Positions 54,777-64,000 of a stretch of DNA of 64,000 nucleotides are shown here, in pieces. Origin of the DNA: Cryptomeria japonica (taxonomy: Eukaryota > Streptophyta > Pinopsida > Cupressales > Cupressaceae). The stretch lies in contig NC_081409.1 of assembly GCF_030272615.1 (NCBI RefSeq), positions 241,014,332 through 241,078,331 on the forward strand, given 5' to 3'. The notes under the pieces were generated by a model. That model was not told where the DNA came from. It ran no database searches and saw only the letters and a list, made by a program, of their open reading frames with translations. Within the stretch, counting starts at the first letter, position 1. The number at the start of each line of letters is the position of its first letter. Position numbers and translations under genes: made by a program.

Positions 54777-55120
54777 ACTGCTCTAGCCAACCTAGGATTC
54801 TTCTTGGAAGCACCATCTAAGTTCAAGTTAAAAAAGGCCTTTTGGGGGTCTCTAGCCAACCTTTTTTCTAGCTAACTACTTATCTCTTTCTCCTTTAACA
54901 AGAGAGCAGCATGCCAACATTGTTTTGATGCGTTTCTTCCAATTTTCTCTAGCAGAAAATAATCTCATCACTCTTTTTTCCAACGTTTGAACATAAATCT
55001 CCAGCTCAGACAAAGAGATATTGGCAACTTCCACACTCAGTTTCACATTTATTCCAAATGGATGTTCATTTTCTTTTCTCCATTGCAGAAAGATACCATC
55101 ACTATCATTACCAAATGCAG
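54777..55120 (-). pseudogene. Unidentified coding-like remnant with RNase H-start-like motif
   Basis: The minus strand from about 55110 gives PAFGNDSDGIFLQWRKENEH, then SLSELEIYVQTLEKRVMRLF and ARENWKKRIKTMLACCSLV before stops. In the next frame FNLNLDGASKKNPRLARA ends at 54777. The last motif matches the 'FDGASKGNPG' start of the plant LINE RNase H domain. The coiled-coil-like segment before it is not one I recognise. The copy is broken by stops and by the LTR edge at 54776. Confidence 0.45.
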
Positions 55121-55898
55121 GAATATTCTGAGTTCTTAAAGCTGTAAGACATGCATTAACATTATGATTTTGAGTGAGGAGCCAAAGTTACCTCAACATT
55201 TTTTCCATCTAGTAATATACAATCAACATCAACCACTTTGTGAATGCCATTGAAAGGTACCTACTTTTTGAGACCCCAATCAATATCCGAGATGTTGATA
55301 ACTTACTTCTTATCCTCAATGTCCCGAGAATACGCCTCTCATTCACATTATTTGAGGTCAGAAATTTGGCTTTGGCCAGCAAAATGAATGACCTCCCAAT
55401 CATCTATAGCCGCTTGGCCAATAAATCTATGCATTTGATTCTTCTATTGACAATTCAAAGACTGATGCCAGTGTTGATGTATTTCCATGTGGTCAAAAAA
55501 ATGTCTCTAGTACTGCCATTATATCTAGAAAAAAACATACTCTAATCATTGTAAATTCTACAGAAGAAATCCTATGTTTGGATATTTTGAATCTGAACTG
55601 TAGAAATTAAAATCTAAATCCTGGGTGCTCACAAAAAATGCAGTTCTCTTTTCTATTTAGAAGACTGGAAGAAAACAGAACCTCAACAAAATATCTAGTT
55701 GTTTGATCTTGGAAACAAGGACAGTACTACTGCCAGCTCAGGGAATACTTATTTATTGCTAATTTCCCACTTTAGCCCTTTTGACTTTAATTTTGGCACT
55801 CCTTGCTTATTGAATTCTTCTTTTATTTGATGCATGCCATATTTGCATGTTTTGAATTGCGTTCTAACAGAGTATCTTATGTGCTTTCTTCAACAAAG
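55121..55898 (+). other. Intron 2, 3' end
   Basis: A diverged stretch at 55210-55545 keeps open frames on both strands (a minus-strand reading includes LTSNNVNERRILGTLRIRSK) but has no recognised domain. The last 150 bp are T-rich, as expected before a plant 3' splice site, ending TTCTTCAACAAAG. Confidence 0.4.
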
Positions 55899-55978
55899 CA
55901 AATTTACATCATGGCGGATTGCAGCATGCTGATGGAAACGGAGATTGGGTTCTAAATATCTTCAAAAGTCTCTCACTT
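55899..55978 (+). CDS. Exon 3, 5'-3' exonuclease domain continued
   Basis: The acceptor is CAACAAAG at 55898 and the donor CTT|GTAAGT at 55978/55979. The 80-bp exon completes the phase-1 codon from exon 2 and encodes NLHHGGLQHADGNGDWVLNI and FKSLSL, ending in phase 0. HADGNGDWVL.IF.SLSL is the conserved segment that follows YRAYYK in the plant members of this family. It lies before the Asp-rich active-site motifs, which are expected in later exons and do not occur in this window. The exon boundaries, phase match and conserved motif together link it to exon 2. Confidence 0.8.
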
Positions 55979-57123
55979 GTAAGTTTCCCCATGTTCTGTT
56001 ATTTTCACAATGATGATAAGAAGTAGACGTGTTTACTAAATAAAAAGGAAAACTCATCAAACTGTTTTGTTATGAGGATATTTATGACACTGTTCTGTGA
56101 GGATATCTTTTATAATTAATAAAAGATGGTTTACATTAGGAACAAAGTTTTTACTCCATTATAGAAAATAACCTTTATTTTGTCTAGATGTCTTTTATTC
56201 TAATTGAAATGATAGACAGCTTAGTGGATACATAGGTACATTAATATCACAAAGTTTACTGCTATGTTAAGCTGTTTGAAGACAATCATATATTATTCTG
56301 GTAATGAAAATATATCATCAAGAGTGTGACCTTTGATGTTCAACCTTAAACTCATAGTTGTGTATGCGTGTTTTAATATGAAATGATTATTGTTATGTTG
56401 CAATTCTTTGTTGTTTCTTGCTTGTTTTGAAATGAAATGATCATTTTTCTATTGCAATTCTTAGTTATTTCATCATCTTGTTTACAATTTGTTGTTTATT
56501 ATCTAGTTAATGATAAGTGTTAGGATAGGTGTGTTGTAAACCTTGCAAATCCTTGCAATAATATTTGAATATTATTGTAATGTTGGAAACCTAGCTAGGC
56601 ATAATAATATTTTACCATTATTGTAAATGATGGACCCTCTTGGAATGGGATGCCACCCATGGGGAAATCAATGATATTCTCATATGCTACTTGGATTATA
56701 TGTACATGTGTAAGATCATCTATGACATGGGGAGTTATTTTGTATAATCATTGATAAAGGGAGTTACAAATGGACTTGTAATGGCATCTTTGAAAGAATA
56801 ATAATATCTGGGTTGAAGAGCATGTTGTAAGGGGTTTGTATAATCCAAAATGGAGTGCTTGGATTGACTTGTTGATCATCTTGGGCATAGGACTTGTTTT
56901 CTATGTTAGGAGAAGTTATGCTCTAGGTGGGGTGCTTCATTCCAAGTTGGATCAACTTGACCATGGATTGGCTTATGGTTTTGAACCCATGGTATTGGAA
57001 ACTATTTGTTATTTTTCATATTGCCCCTTTCTTATAAATCCAACGATTGGGATGGAGGATTGTATGATTTTGTGAGAGGTTTCCAAAGCAAGGCAATGCC
57101 ACTGGATTAATTATAGGCTGAAG

Positions 57124-57500
57124 CATAGTTTGCAAACTCTGCGAGTACTCTCCGAGTTGCCAAGTACTCTCTTTTTTTTTGCTCTGCGAGTTTTTACAAG
57201 TTTAGCTTGCGAGTTTTTACAAGTTTAACTTGCGAGTTTTTATAGACACAGGAAAAACATGGATAAAAACAGCAATGTGGGTAAAATGCTGGTTAAAATG
57301 CTTTTTACACATGTTTTTTTGGCTATAAAACCATGCATTTTCTCTTTGAGATGTCAATTTTTAATTTAATATACTTGTAATTGAATTTTCCAAAAAATAA
57401 TGTTTCTTTAAGAAATTTTAATTTTAAGTATTCTCTAAGTTGCCGAGTCAAATTTTTTGGGCTTGTTGAGTACTCTCTGAGTTCGAGTCTGCAAACTATG
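57124..57500. mobile_element. hAT MITE (377 bp)
   Basis: Perfect 8-bp duplications GGCTGAAG (57116-57123 and 57501-57508) flank inverted ends CATAGTTTGCAAACTC and CATAGTTTGCAGACTC (15 of 16). Subterminal CGAGT motifs are repeated, including two tandem TTGCGAGTTTTTACAAGTTT units near 57207-57240. The ends are related to hAT-1 (CATAGTTG). It has no coding capacity. Confidence 0.9.
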
Positions 57501-58498
57501 GGCTGAAGGGTAACTCATAGTTGTATTGAAGATAGGTTCTTTGAGGGTGCATGCTGCTGGATTTGATAGTGCATGAAGATCTCTTGTCTATCACATGTTA
57601 AATCTTCTTTGTATATTGTAATTATCTTGTTCTAATTCATAATCTATTAGAGGTGTTATTGTTATTGGGCTTTTTTTCTAGAAAGGGTTTCTTAGGGTAA
57701 ATCTAGTGTTCTTTGCGTTGATTGTTGCTTTGTATGATTCATTTGTCTTTTTGTAGCACTCCTTGATATGTAACTATTTAGCATCACCTTCTTCTTTTAG
57801 ATCATCAAAACTCTTAGTTTCCTACATTAAGTTTGTTTTCCTTTAACATATATATATATGTTAAAGAAATTAATAATGATCAATATAGGTTTTTGGGACG
57901 CAAATATAGATCTAGTAACAATAGCAAGAGGGAGCCAAGTTGTGCATCAATGTCTTACAGAAATAAAGATACCACAAGATAACTTCGAGGAGAGCAAGAA
58001 CAAAATATTCTTAGGGCCGGGGACCAAAATGATTAAACCTGGAATTGTTGGGAAATATTTCATTGAACTCAAATATTACAAATAATCATGTGAGAGGAAG
58101 GTGCAACATAGGAGGAAAAAAATAATTGAGTCCATGACTGGGTCAAAGTTGTATCAAATATGTTGTTTGAATGTGGAGAGAGCAAAGGATGGATATCCTT
58201 ATCAGCTATCATGAAAGAGCCAATACAATATTTGATAATGTTCATAGGAAAATGACCTAAACTAATTGGGTCTTTCAAGGTAACCCATGGGGACGTCTGA
58301 AGCATGTACCCCTACAAGGATTAGAGAAGAAGTCAGTAATTCATATCCATGTGTATTTCTCGGAGTGTGGATGAGTAGTAGTTGGATTTCTATGTCAAAG
58401 AACAACAGATCTATTTTAGTGTGAGAAAATGAGGATGCAAGTGTGTGTCTTGTTAGTTTCTTGAAGGGGGCATGTTGTTTCCCCTTTTTATCACTACT

Positions 58499-58891
58499 TG
58501 TATGGGTAATTGTGTTAAGGAATCTGGACCAGAGATAGAGAAGATAATAGTCTGATAATATTTAGGAAGGATAGCCTTTAATGAGATCATTGCAATGAAT
58601 ATGTTTTCCTCCACTGCGTATCTATATAACTCTGTTATATTAATCTTCTACGATAATGTCGACAACTTGCTGGGTCATAAGATTGCCATAGTTATTGATT
58701 TCAATTACCAGCAAGTTGTCGACGCCTTTGCATACATAAGGATGGAGAGTCATGTCCATGTAGGGGCATGATGTCTACATGGCTTATGTCACGTAGAGTC
58801 ATGACCCTCCATCCCTTGTTCACCACTGATGTTCATTAGTTAACAATGATGGTGCTCGAGCTCACTAACTAATTCGACCCCAATAGTTATC

Positions 58892-58931
<40 letters not shown>

Positions 58932-58965
58932 TTGCTTCAGTCCGAATGAAGCTATATCCTTAACA
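58499..58965 (-). repeat. Copia-3 3' LTR (lower boundary uncertain)
   Basis: On the minus strand it starts TGTTAAGGATATAGCTTC and has a TA microsatellite (58895-58927). It carries two hairpins: GGATGGAGAGTCATG at 58740-58754 with 58800-58814, and CCAGCAAGTTGTCGAC at 58708-58723 with 58657-58673. TATATAG follows near 58625. The hairpins-then-TATA order matches the other Copia LTRs. Confidence 0.7.
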
Positions 58966-58977
58966 CTCCCTCTTAGC
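58966..58977 (-). other. Copia-3 polypurine tract
   Basis: The minus strand reads GCTAAGAGGGAG, the same 12 bases as in Copia-1 and Copia-2. Confidence 0.8.
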
Positions 58978-59106
58978 AAAAGAGGATTGAATTTCATAAT
59001 TGAGTTTTAAGGAACAACCTTTTAGATATACATATTCATTTGACATGATCATTCACTCAGTAACACTTACTAGTGAAATACTTCAGATCTCAGGGAGATA
59101 TGGATT

Positions 59107-59407
59107 ATCTGATATCCAGCACTCCGGGACAACAACTACTTGAAGTCTTATCAGATTACAACCTTGATTCTAGTGACAATTGTAACATTGTCATTATCAT
59201 AGGTGAAATAATTTTAGTATCATGATATTCGGCACATTCCGGGACAACAAATTAATGTAGTCAATCATGATATGATTGTTATCATAATTTCCGACATATT
59301 TCGGAACAACCATTTAATGATAACAATTCTATAACTCATCATAGAAAAATTTAGTATCAAGATTTCCGGCACATTCCGGGACAGCAACTTAATGTAGTCA
59401 ATCTTGA
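59107..59407 (-). repeat. Copia-3 3' UTR array of four long hairpins
   Basis: Each unit has a loop with CCGGCACATTCCGGGACAAC (plus strand) enclosed by a different stem. The stems are ATCTGAT/ATCAGAT (59107 with 59150), TATCATGAT/ATCATGATA (59218 with 59264), ATTGTTATCAT/ATGATAACAAT (59275 with 59317) and TCAAGATT/AATCTTGA (59357 with 59400). Confidence 0.65.
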
Positions 59408-59419
59408 CAACAGATCAGG

Positions 59420-59491
59420 CTATTGTGAAAGTCGTCACCTTACAATAGCGATCTTACACTTACATCACATGAAAGATCGTCACCTTTCATG
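59420..59491 (-). ncRNA. Copia-3 3' UTR pair of GGTGACGATC stem-loops
   Basis: On the minus strand the first is CATGAAA-GGTGACGATC-TTTCATG (59491-59468) and the second CTATTGT-AAGGTGACGACTTTC-ACAATAG (59447-59420). The first starts 88 bp after the pol stop, like the other two elements. Confidence 0.6.
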
Positions 59492-59578
59492 ACATAGCAC
59501 ATACATGCAATATTGCATCCACGATATTCATGAATATATCAAATTACATATGAATCATATTAATATTATAAATTTCCA

Positions 59579-59906
59579 TTATAATTTAGTCATACCAAGT
59601 TTACCTCTAAAGTATTCCACTTTCAACTTTGCAAGACGTTTGGTGAATATGTCGACACTTTGCTCTTCAGGGCTGATGTAGGTCAATTTGATAACATCTC
59701 TGTCTACCATATCTCTTATGTAATGGTATGGGATTTCTATATGCTTGGATTGATTATGAAAGACTGGATTTACAGAAAGTTTGATGCAGCTTTGATTATC
59801 ACGGTGAACCACAGTGGGGTCTAGGGGTTTCCCAAATAGTCCAACTAGCAATTTCCTTAACCATACTGCCTCATGTGCTCCCATGGAGGCAGCCATGTAT
59901 TCGACT
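59579..59906 (-). pseudogene. Copia-3 RNase H, C-terminal part
   Basis: The frame reads MAASMGAHEAVWLRKLLVGL, then HRDNQSCIKLSVNPVFHNQS and ends at GKLGMTKL, stop at 59579. It is the continuation of the RNase H interrupted by hAT-2. The usual HCDNQS reads HRDNQS. Confidence 0.85.
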
Positions 59907-61466
59907 CAGAGAAACGGGACTCGCCCGAACTCGCCCAGACTCGGCGAGTCCGAGTACGAGTCATGCTCGGCGAGTCCGAGTACGAGTCATGCTCGGCGAG
60001 TCCTAGGGACTCGGACTCGGACTCGTCCGAGTCGCCGAGTTGGCGAGTAAACTCGCCAGACTCGCCGAGTTGGCGAGTTTGGCTCAAAATCGCCAGACTC
60101 GGCGAGTCCTGAGCCCCAGACTCGGCTACTGGTTGGGTCAATAAAATGACAAAAAAAAAAAACATTTTAAAAAGTTTTTTTTAAAAGTAATAAGGTTTTT
60201 GGAAGGGCGAAATTTGACATTTTGGTCTCTCCGTCAGGATTATTTTATGGAATATAACATTTAAGTATAAGAAAGAAGAAAGATATAAGGAAATGTCACT
60301 TATATTCTTATACTTTAAGTTATATTCCATATATACTGTCAGGATGTTTGAGAGTGGTTTCGGGCCTCCAGGAGTTATATTGCAAAATCTAGTTTTTGGA
60401 GGATTCTTCAGTTTTCCAGACTTAGTCAAATTTCAGGATCAGGATATTCCAGACTTAGCCAAATTTCAGGGCATTTGAAGATCAGGATGACATTCCAGAC
60501 TTTATCACTCACCAACTTGACCTAGCTTGGACCTTCAAGAATGATACTCACTCACCAAGCAAGACCCAATTAGCAACAAGAGCAAGACCAGGCCCTAAGG
60601 AAGACTCTCAAAGAAACCCTAATTCAGACTTGTAATAAGTTTTTTTGGCCTCGTGGGGCGCTGCCCCTCGACCTCGCCCTGTATCGCGATAGGGAGCGCA
60701 CAAGGGGCGCTGCCCCTTGACCCCACCTTGGGGGCGTTGCCCCCAAACCCCCGTCGAAAAATATGGGGGAAACTGCGTCGATAGAAGTAGAGAAAATTTA
60801 ACCTCCGAGTCTGACACTAATTGGATCGACCAGGTAGATATAGAGGTTGAGACTGTAGCCATGGCAGAGGAGGAGCGGAGAGCACGAGCACAGACAGGAG
60901 ATTCAGAGGCATATAGTGACACGAATGTTCCTGATGTTGGTGAGCCTGGCATGGTGTCATGGGGAGCGGCTATGGCAGTCGAATCATCCAGGACCTACCT
61001 TAGACGCCTTCGCAGGGGGCCGGGGCCGGAGGGTGCAGGCTCCTCTGAGCCATAGACTTGTAGTTGTATTTACCTTTGGTATTTGTATGAAATATTTGAT
61101 GATGATCATATGATGACATGGATTTTTTATTCCATGAGTTTTGTAATATTGTATACATTTGACAATATTTATATATCTATGTTTGTTATTTTCTTCAGCT
61201 ACAATTTGCGTTTATGCTTATGTGATTGATGTATACTTGTGTATGTAATCAAATGAGCCGAGTTTGATGATGTTATTGTGTCTTTAAGGTGTATTCAATA
61301 AAGGGTGTCTGAAACAAGTTTTAAATATTTAAAAATCTCTAAATTTCTTGAGTTTTTCACTATCCCGAGTCTAGCCGAGTCTGGAGCCGAGTTTGACACC
61401 GAGTCCCGAGTCCGAGTCCGAGTCAGCCTTGCCGAGTCCGAGCCGAGTCCGAGTCCCGTTTCTTTG
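59907..61466. mobile_element. hAT-2, hAT transposon (1,560 bp) in Copia-3 RNase H
   Basis: Perfect 8-bp duplications ATTCGACT (59899-59906 and 61467-61474) flank it. The inverted ends are CAGAGAAACGGGACTCG and CAAAGAAACGGGACTCG (16 of 17). Dense ACTCG/CGAGT arrays fill 59920-60125 and 61360-61455. The interior keeps the palindrome and transposase tail region related to hAT-1 (GTCAGGATGTTTGAGAGTGG), so it is a deleted derivative. A GC-rich block at 60650-60760 (GGGGCGCTGCCCCT) is unlike its surroundings. Confidence 0.92.
60717..61055 (+). pseudogene. hAT transposase tail remnant in hAT-2
   Basis: A 112-codon plus-strand frame with WIDQVDIEVETVAMAEEERR and DTNVPDVGEPGMVSWG occupies the same place as the acidic tail in hAT-1 (42438-42671). 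Similarity is positional more than by sequence, and no catalytic part remains. Confidence 0.4.
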
Positions 61467-63854
61467 ATTCGACTTCAGTGGAACTCTGAGCAACTGCTGA
61501 CTGTTTTCTGCTAAACCAAGATATCATAGCTGATCCAAGACTAAAACAACACCCCGTTGTACTTTTACGATCAATGGAACTGCCTGCCCAGTCGGAATCA
61601 GAATACCCTTGGAGTTGTATCTCAACATTTTTATATTTCAGGCCAAGTCCAATAGTGCCATGTAAGTATCTCAGAATATGCTTAGCCACCATTAGGTGAA
61701 ATTTCTTAGGTTCGCACATGAAGTGACTTAACACATTGGCAGTGTAACAAATATTAGGGCGAGTGTTTACCAGGTACATGAGAGATCCAACAATTTGTCT
61801 ATAGTATGTAGGATCTGTAGGTTCCGAATCTACTGCTTCACTTTTGAGCTTATGAAGATTTGTTTCCATTGGAATGGAGAGAGGTTTACAATCCATCATA
61901 TCAAATCTGGTCAGGATATTAGTGGTGTATTTTCCTTGATTTAGGAAAATATAATTCTCCTTTTGCCATACTTCTAGGCCCAGAAAATAGTGCAGTAGAC
62001 CTAGATCTTTCATATCGAATTCAGCCACAAGATCTTGTTTGCATTTTGCAATGAGGTGATCTTCTCCTGTTATCAACAAGTCATCAACATAGAGAACAAG
62101 TATTAACATGTCACCATCTGATATTTTGAAGTATATGTTAGAATCTGCTTCATTTTTGGAATATCCTAGTTTGGAGAGATAGCTATCTATCCTTCCGTAC
62201 CATGCCCTGGGAGCTTGCTTAAGGCCATAGAGAGCGTTTTTTAGTCTACACACATAGAGGTTTCTATCATGTGTAGCAAAGCCTTCAAGTTGTTCTATAT
62301 ATACTTCTTCCTCAATAATACCATTCAAAAATGCGGTCTTTATGTCCATTTGGTGTATCTTCCACCCTTTGGAAGCTGCAATGGTAATGATGGTTCTCAC
62401 AGAAGTATATCGGGCAACTGGAGCAAATGTCTCTTCGTAATCAATGCCAGCCTTTTGAGAGAACCCCCTAGCAACGAATCTGGCTTTGTGTTTTTCAATA
62501 CTACTATCTGGTGCATATTTGATTTTGAATAACCACTTTGATGAGACAACTGATTTGTCTTTTGGTCTAGGTACAATGTCCCAAACATCATTCTTTAAGA
62601 TAGATTGGTATTCCTCAATCATTGCATCTTTCCAAGCTTGACATGTTAAGGCTTCTTCAACATTTGATGGTTCAGATTTTGTAAGTTCAGTCATGAGTGC
62701 AACATAGCATGATTGACTTCTTGTTTTCTTATTCTCTTTGAAGATTTCATTAAGTTCCACATTATTTTCTTCAATCATCTTTCTTGCCCATAGTGGTCTT
62801 TTCTTATTGTTAGGATTTTCAACATTCTCGAAACTAGGTGATTGAAGTTCATGACTTTCTATGCTATTCTCCCTCTGATTCTCAATTGTAAGATTTTCAT
62901 CTGATTCTGTGGTTAGATCATCTTCTGCACTTAGAGAGAGTTTATAAGCAACATCTTCTTCAAATTTGACATCTCTACTGATTTCAATAGATCTTTGTCT
63001 TGGAATATAGACTCTGTATCCTTTAGTGGTTTTACTGTAGCCAACAAATATGCCTTTCTTTCCAGAGGGTTCTAATTTGGTTCTCTTTTCTTTAGGAACG
63101 TGAATATACACGTGGCAACCAAAGATTCTTAGATGGCTTAAATCTGGTTTATTTCCTGTAAAGGCTTCTTCAGGTGTTATATTCTCTAGGATTGAATGAG
63201 GGCATCTGTTTTGAATATACACAGCTGTATTTGAGGTTTCAGCCCAAAATGAGATATGTAGATTTTGATCATGCATCATGGCTTTGGCGGCTTTGATGAT
63301 GGTTCTGTTTTTTCTTTTTGCGACTCCATTCTGTTGAGGATTATAAGGTACAGTACACTCCCTCTTAATCCCAACAGAAATGCTGAATTCTTTAAAATTT
63401 TCAGAGATGTATTCACCCCCATTATTTGATCTTAGAGTCTTTATTTTCTTCCCAGTTTGATTTTCCACTAAGGCTTTAAATTCTTTGAATTTTAATAACA
63501 CTTCATTTGATTCGTTGAGTTTTATGAAATAGATCCATGTTTTCCTAGAGTAGTCATCAACAAATATCACATAATACAAGAATCCCCTTAGTGATGGTAA
63601 TGACATTGGACCACACAAATCAACGTGGACAAGTTCTAGTACAACTTTTGATTTGTGTTCACTTGAGGGAAAGGACCCTTTTGAGTTTTTCCCTAGAGCA
63701 CATCCTTTACAAGTTCCAACATGATCAGATTTTAGATTGGGTAATCCTGTGGTAATCTTTCCTATAGAAGGTAGGGCACTAAATCGAAGATGTCCTAATC
63801 TTCTATGCCAAATTTCATTAGAGTTTGATACTTCATGATTTAGATAGCATTCTT
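61467..63854 (-). pseudogene. Copia-3 pol: integrase, RT and RNase H start
   Basis: A minus-strand frame open from about 63854 to the hAT-2 junction. Pre-integrase: HRRLGHLRFSALPS and CKGCALGKNSKGS. Integrase: CGPMSLPSLRGFLYYVIFVD, DYSRKTWIYF, then LRSNNGGEY, where the family has LRSDNGGEY, so the second catalytic Asp is Asn. PQQNGVAKRKNRT follows. RT: FAPVARYTSVRTIITIA, YGLKQAPRAWYGRID, LYVDDLLITGEDH (DD intact). RNase H: SDSDWAGSSIDRKSTTG, then SSTEVES into hAT-2 sequence. Apart from that substitution the frame is well preserved. Confidence 0.9.
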
Positions 63855-64000
63855 TATGTTAGAATTTTTAGGCCAGAGTAGAACTTTATCTTCATGGAAG
63901 GTGACACGATATCCCTGATCAGCTAGTCCTGGAATAGAGACCAAATTCCTTTTGATACCTGGTACAAAAAGAACATCTTTCAATTGTAATGTAACTCTTG
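63855..64000 (-). pseudogene. Copia-3 protease to pre-integrase segment
   Basis: The minus strand reads LQLKDVLFVPGIKRNLVSIP, then GYRVTFHEDKVLLWPKNSN, the segment between the Copia protease and the HHCC module. It changes frame near 63855. The protease active site lies outside the window. Confidence 0.8.

Larger units (their letters stand above)
20883..55898 (+). other. Giant intron 2 (35,016 bp) of the exonuclease gene
   Basis: The donor T|GTATGT at 20883 and acceptor CAACAAAG at 55898 join exon 2 phase 1 with the two leading bases of exon 3. The protein continues from YRAYYKIM into NLHHGGLQHADGNGDWVLNIF, as expected in the family. The intron contains at least three Copia or Copia-like LTR elements, solo LTRs, a retroelement with an unknown ORF, and two nested hAT transposons. 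Introns of tens of kilobases filled with transposons are well known in conifers. Confidence 0.75.
55979..64000 (+). other. Intron 3, 5' part (more than 8 kb)
   Basis: No further exon of the exonuclease was found before the window ends. The stretch 55979-57123 shows no element I recognise. 57501-58498 includes a 75-codon plus-strand open frame (57858-58085) of no recognised family. The rest is a hAT MITE and Copia-3. Confidence 0.6.
58499..64000 (-). mobile_element. Copia-3, LTR retrotransposon, partial (continues past window)
   Basis: The minus-strand order from the window edge is protease end, pre-integrase, integrase, RT, RNase H, 3' UTR, polypurine tract, 3' LTR. Apart from a frameshift near 63855 and the hAT-2 insertion in RNase H, the pol frame is open, so it is the least decayed of the three. 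The 5' LTR lies beyond base 64000. The lower LTR boundary at 58499 (TGTATGGGTAATTG) is a guess from TG..CA ends. Confidence 0.88.

Noticed and set aside
57858-58085. 75-codon ORF as the next exon of the exonuclease gene
   Set aside because: It lacks the expected VVFDHDG-type or Asp-rich nuclease motifs and has no fitting acceptor that I can see.
59814-60112. Ser/Arg/Glu-rich ORFs on both strands
   Set aside because: They are translations of the ACTCG/CGAGT terminal array of hAT-2.

Overview
The window is eukaryotic nuclear DNA from a seed plant with a very large, transposon-rich genome. A conifer or other gymnosperm is my best inference, because of a host intron of about 35 kb packed with LTR retrotransposons, Tat-type Gypsy and Copia families and old LINEs. 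I cannot name the species. Almost all recognisable coding sequence belongs to mobile elements, most of it broken by stops, frameshifts and nested insertions.

Only one host gene is supported: the 5' part of a plus-strand gene for an organellar-type 5'-3' exonuclease (the PIN/FEN-like domain of the DNA polymerase I 5'-nuclease family). Exon 1 is 20342-20509, exon 2 is 20657-20882 and exon 3 is 55899-55978. The rest lies beyond the window. Intron 2 is 35,016 bp and intron 3 exceeds 8 kb.

Region by region. 1-1264: LINE reverse transcriptase remnant (-). 1265-13510: a degraded Ty3/Gypsy element of Tat type (-), with gag, protease, RT, two RNase H regions and integrase, plus LTR-like DNA at its 3' side. 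13511-15839: unassigned. 15840-19145: a second LINE (+) interrupted twice. 19146-20341: gene upstream region. Intron 2 then holds a Gypsy-like LTR (22478 on), a non-coding LTR element 'Y' (24674 to about 33450) whose 3' LTR is split by Copia-1 (27511-33143), a solo LTR with perfect target duplication (33640-34787), a retroelement 'Z' with a long unidentified ORF (about 35060-40010), a hairpin minisatellite (40610-40843), a hAT transposon (about 41069-46215) with a second hAT inside it (41427-43064), and Copia-2 (47320-53518) with a solo LTR inside it (49664-51436). Intron 3 holds a hAT MITE (57124-57500) and Copia-3 (-, about 58499 to beyond 64000), which is split by another hAT element (59907-61466).

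The most interesting signal is not a protein. Between the pol stop and the 3' LTR, all three Copia elements carry two stem-loops with a nearly invariant loop GGTGACGATC and stems that differ in sequence but still pair, followed by tandem hairpins whose stems also covary. Copia-1 and Copia-2 additionally share a two-tier hairpin with a GTGCACA bulge. This looks like a conserved RNA structure module of this Copia group. Second, three hAT elements with exact 8-bp target duplications carry dense ACTCG/CGAGT arrays at both ends.
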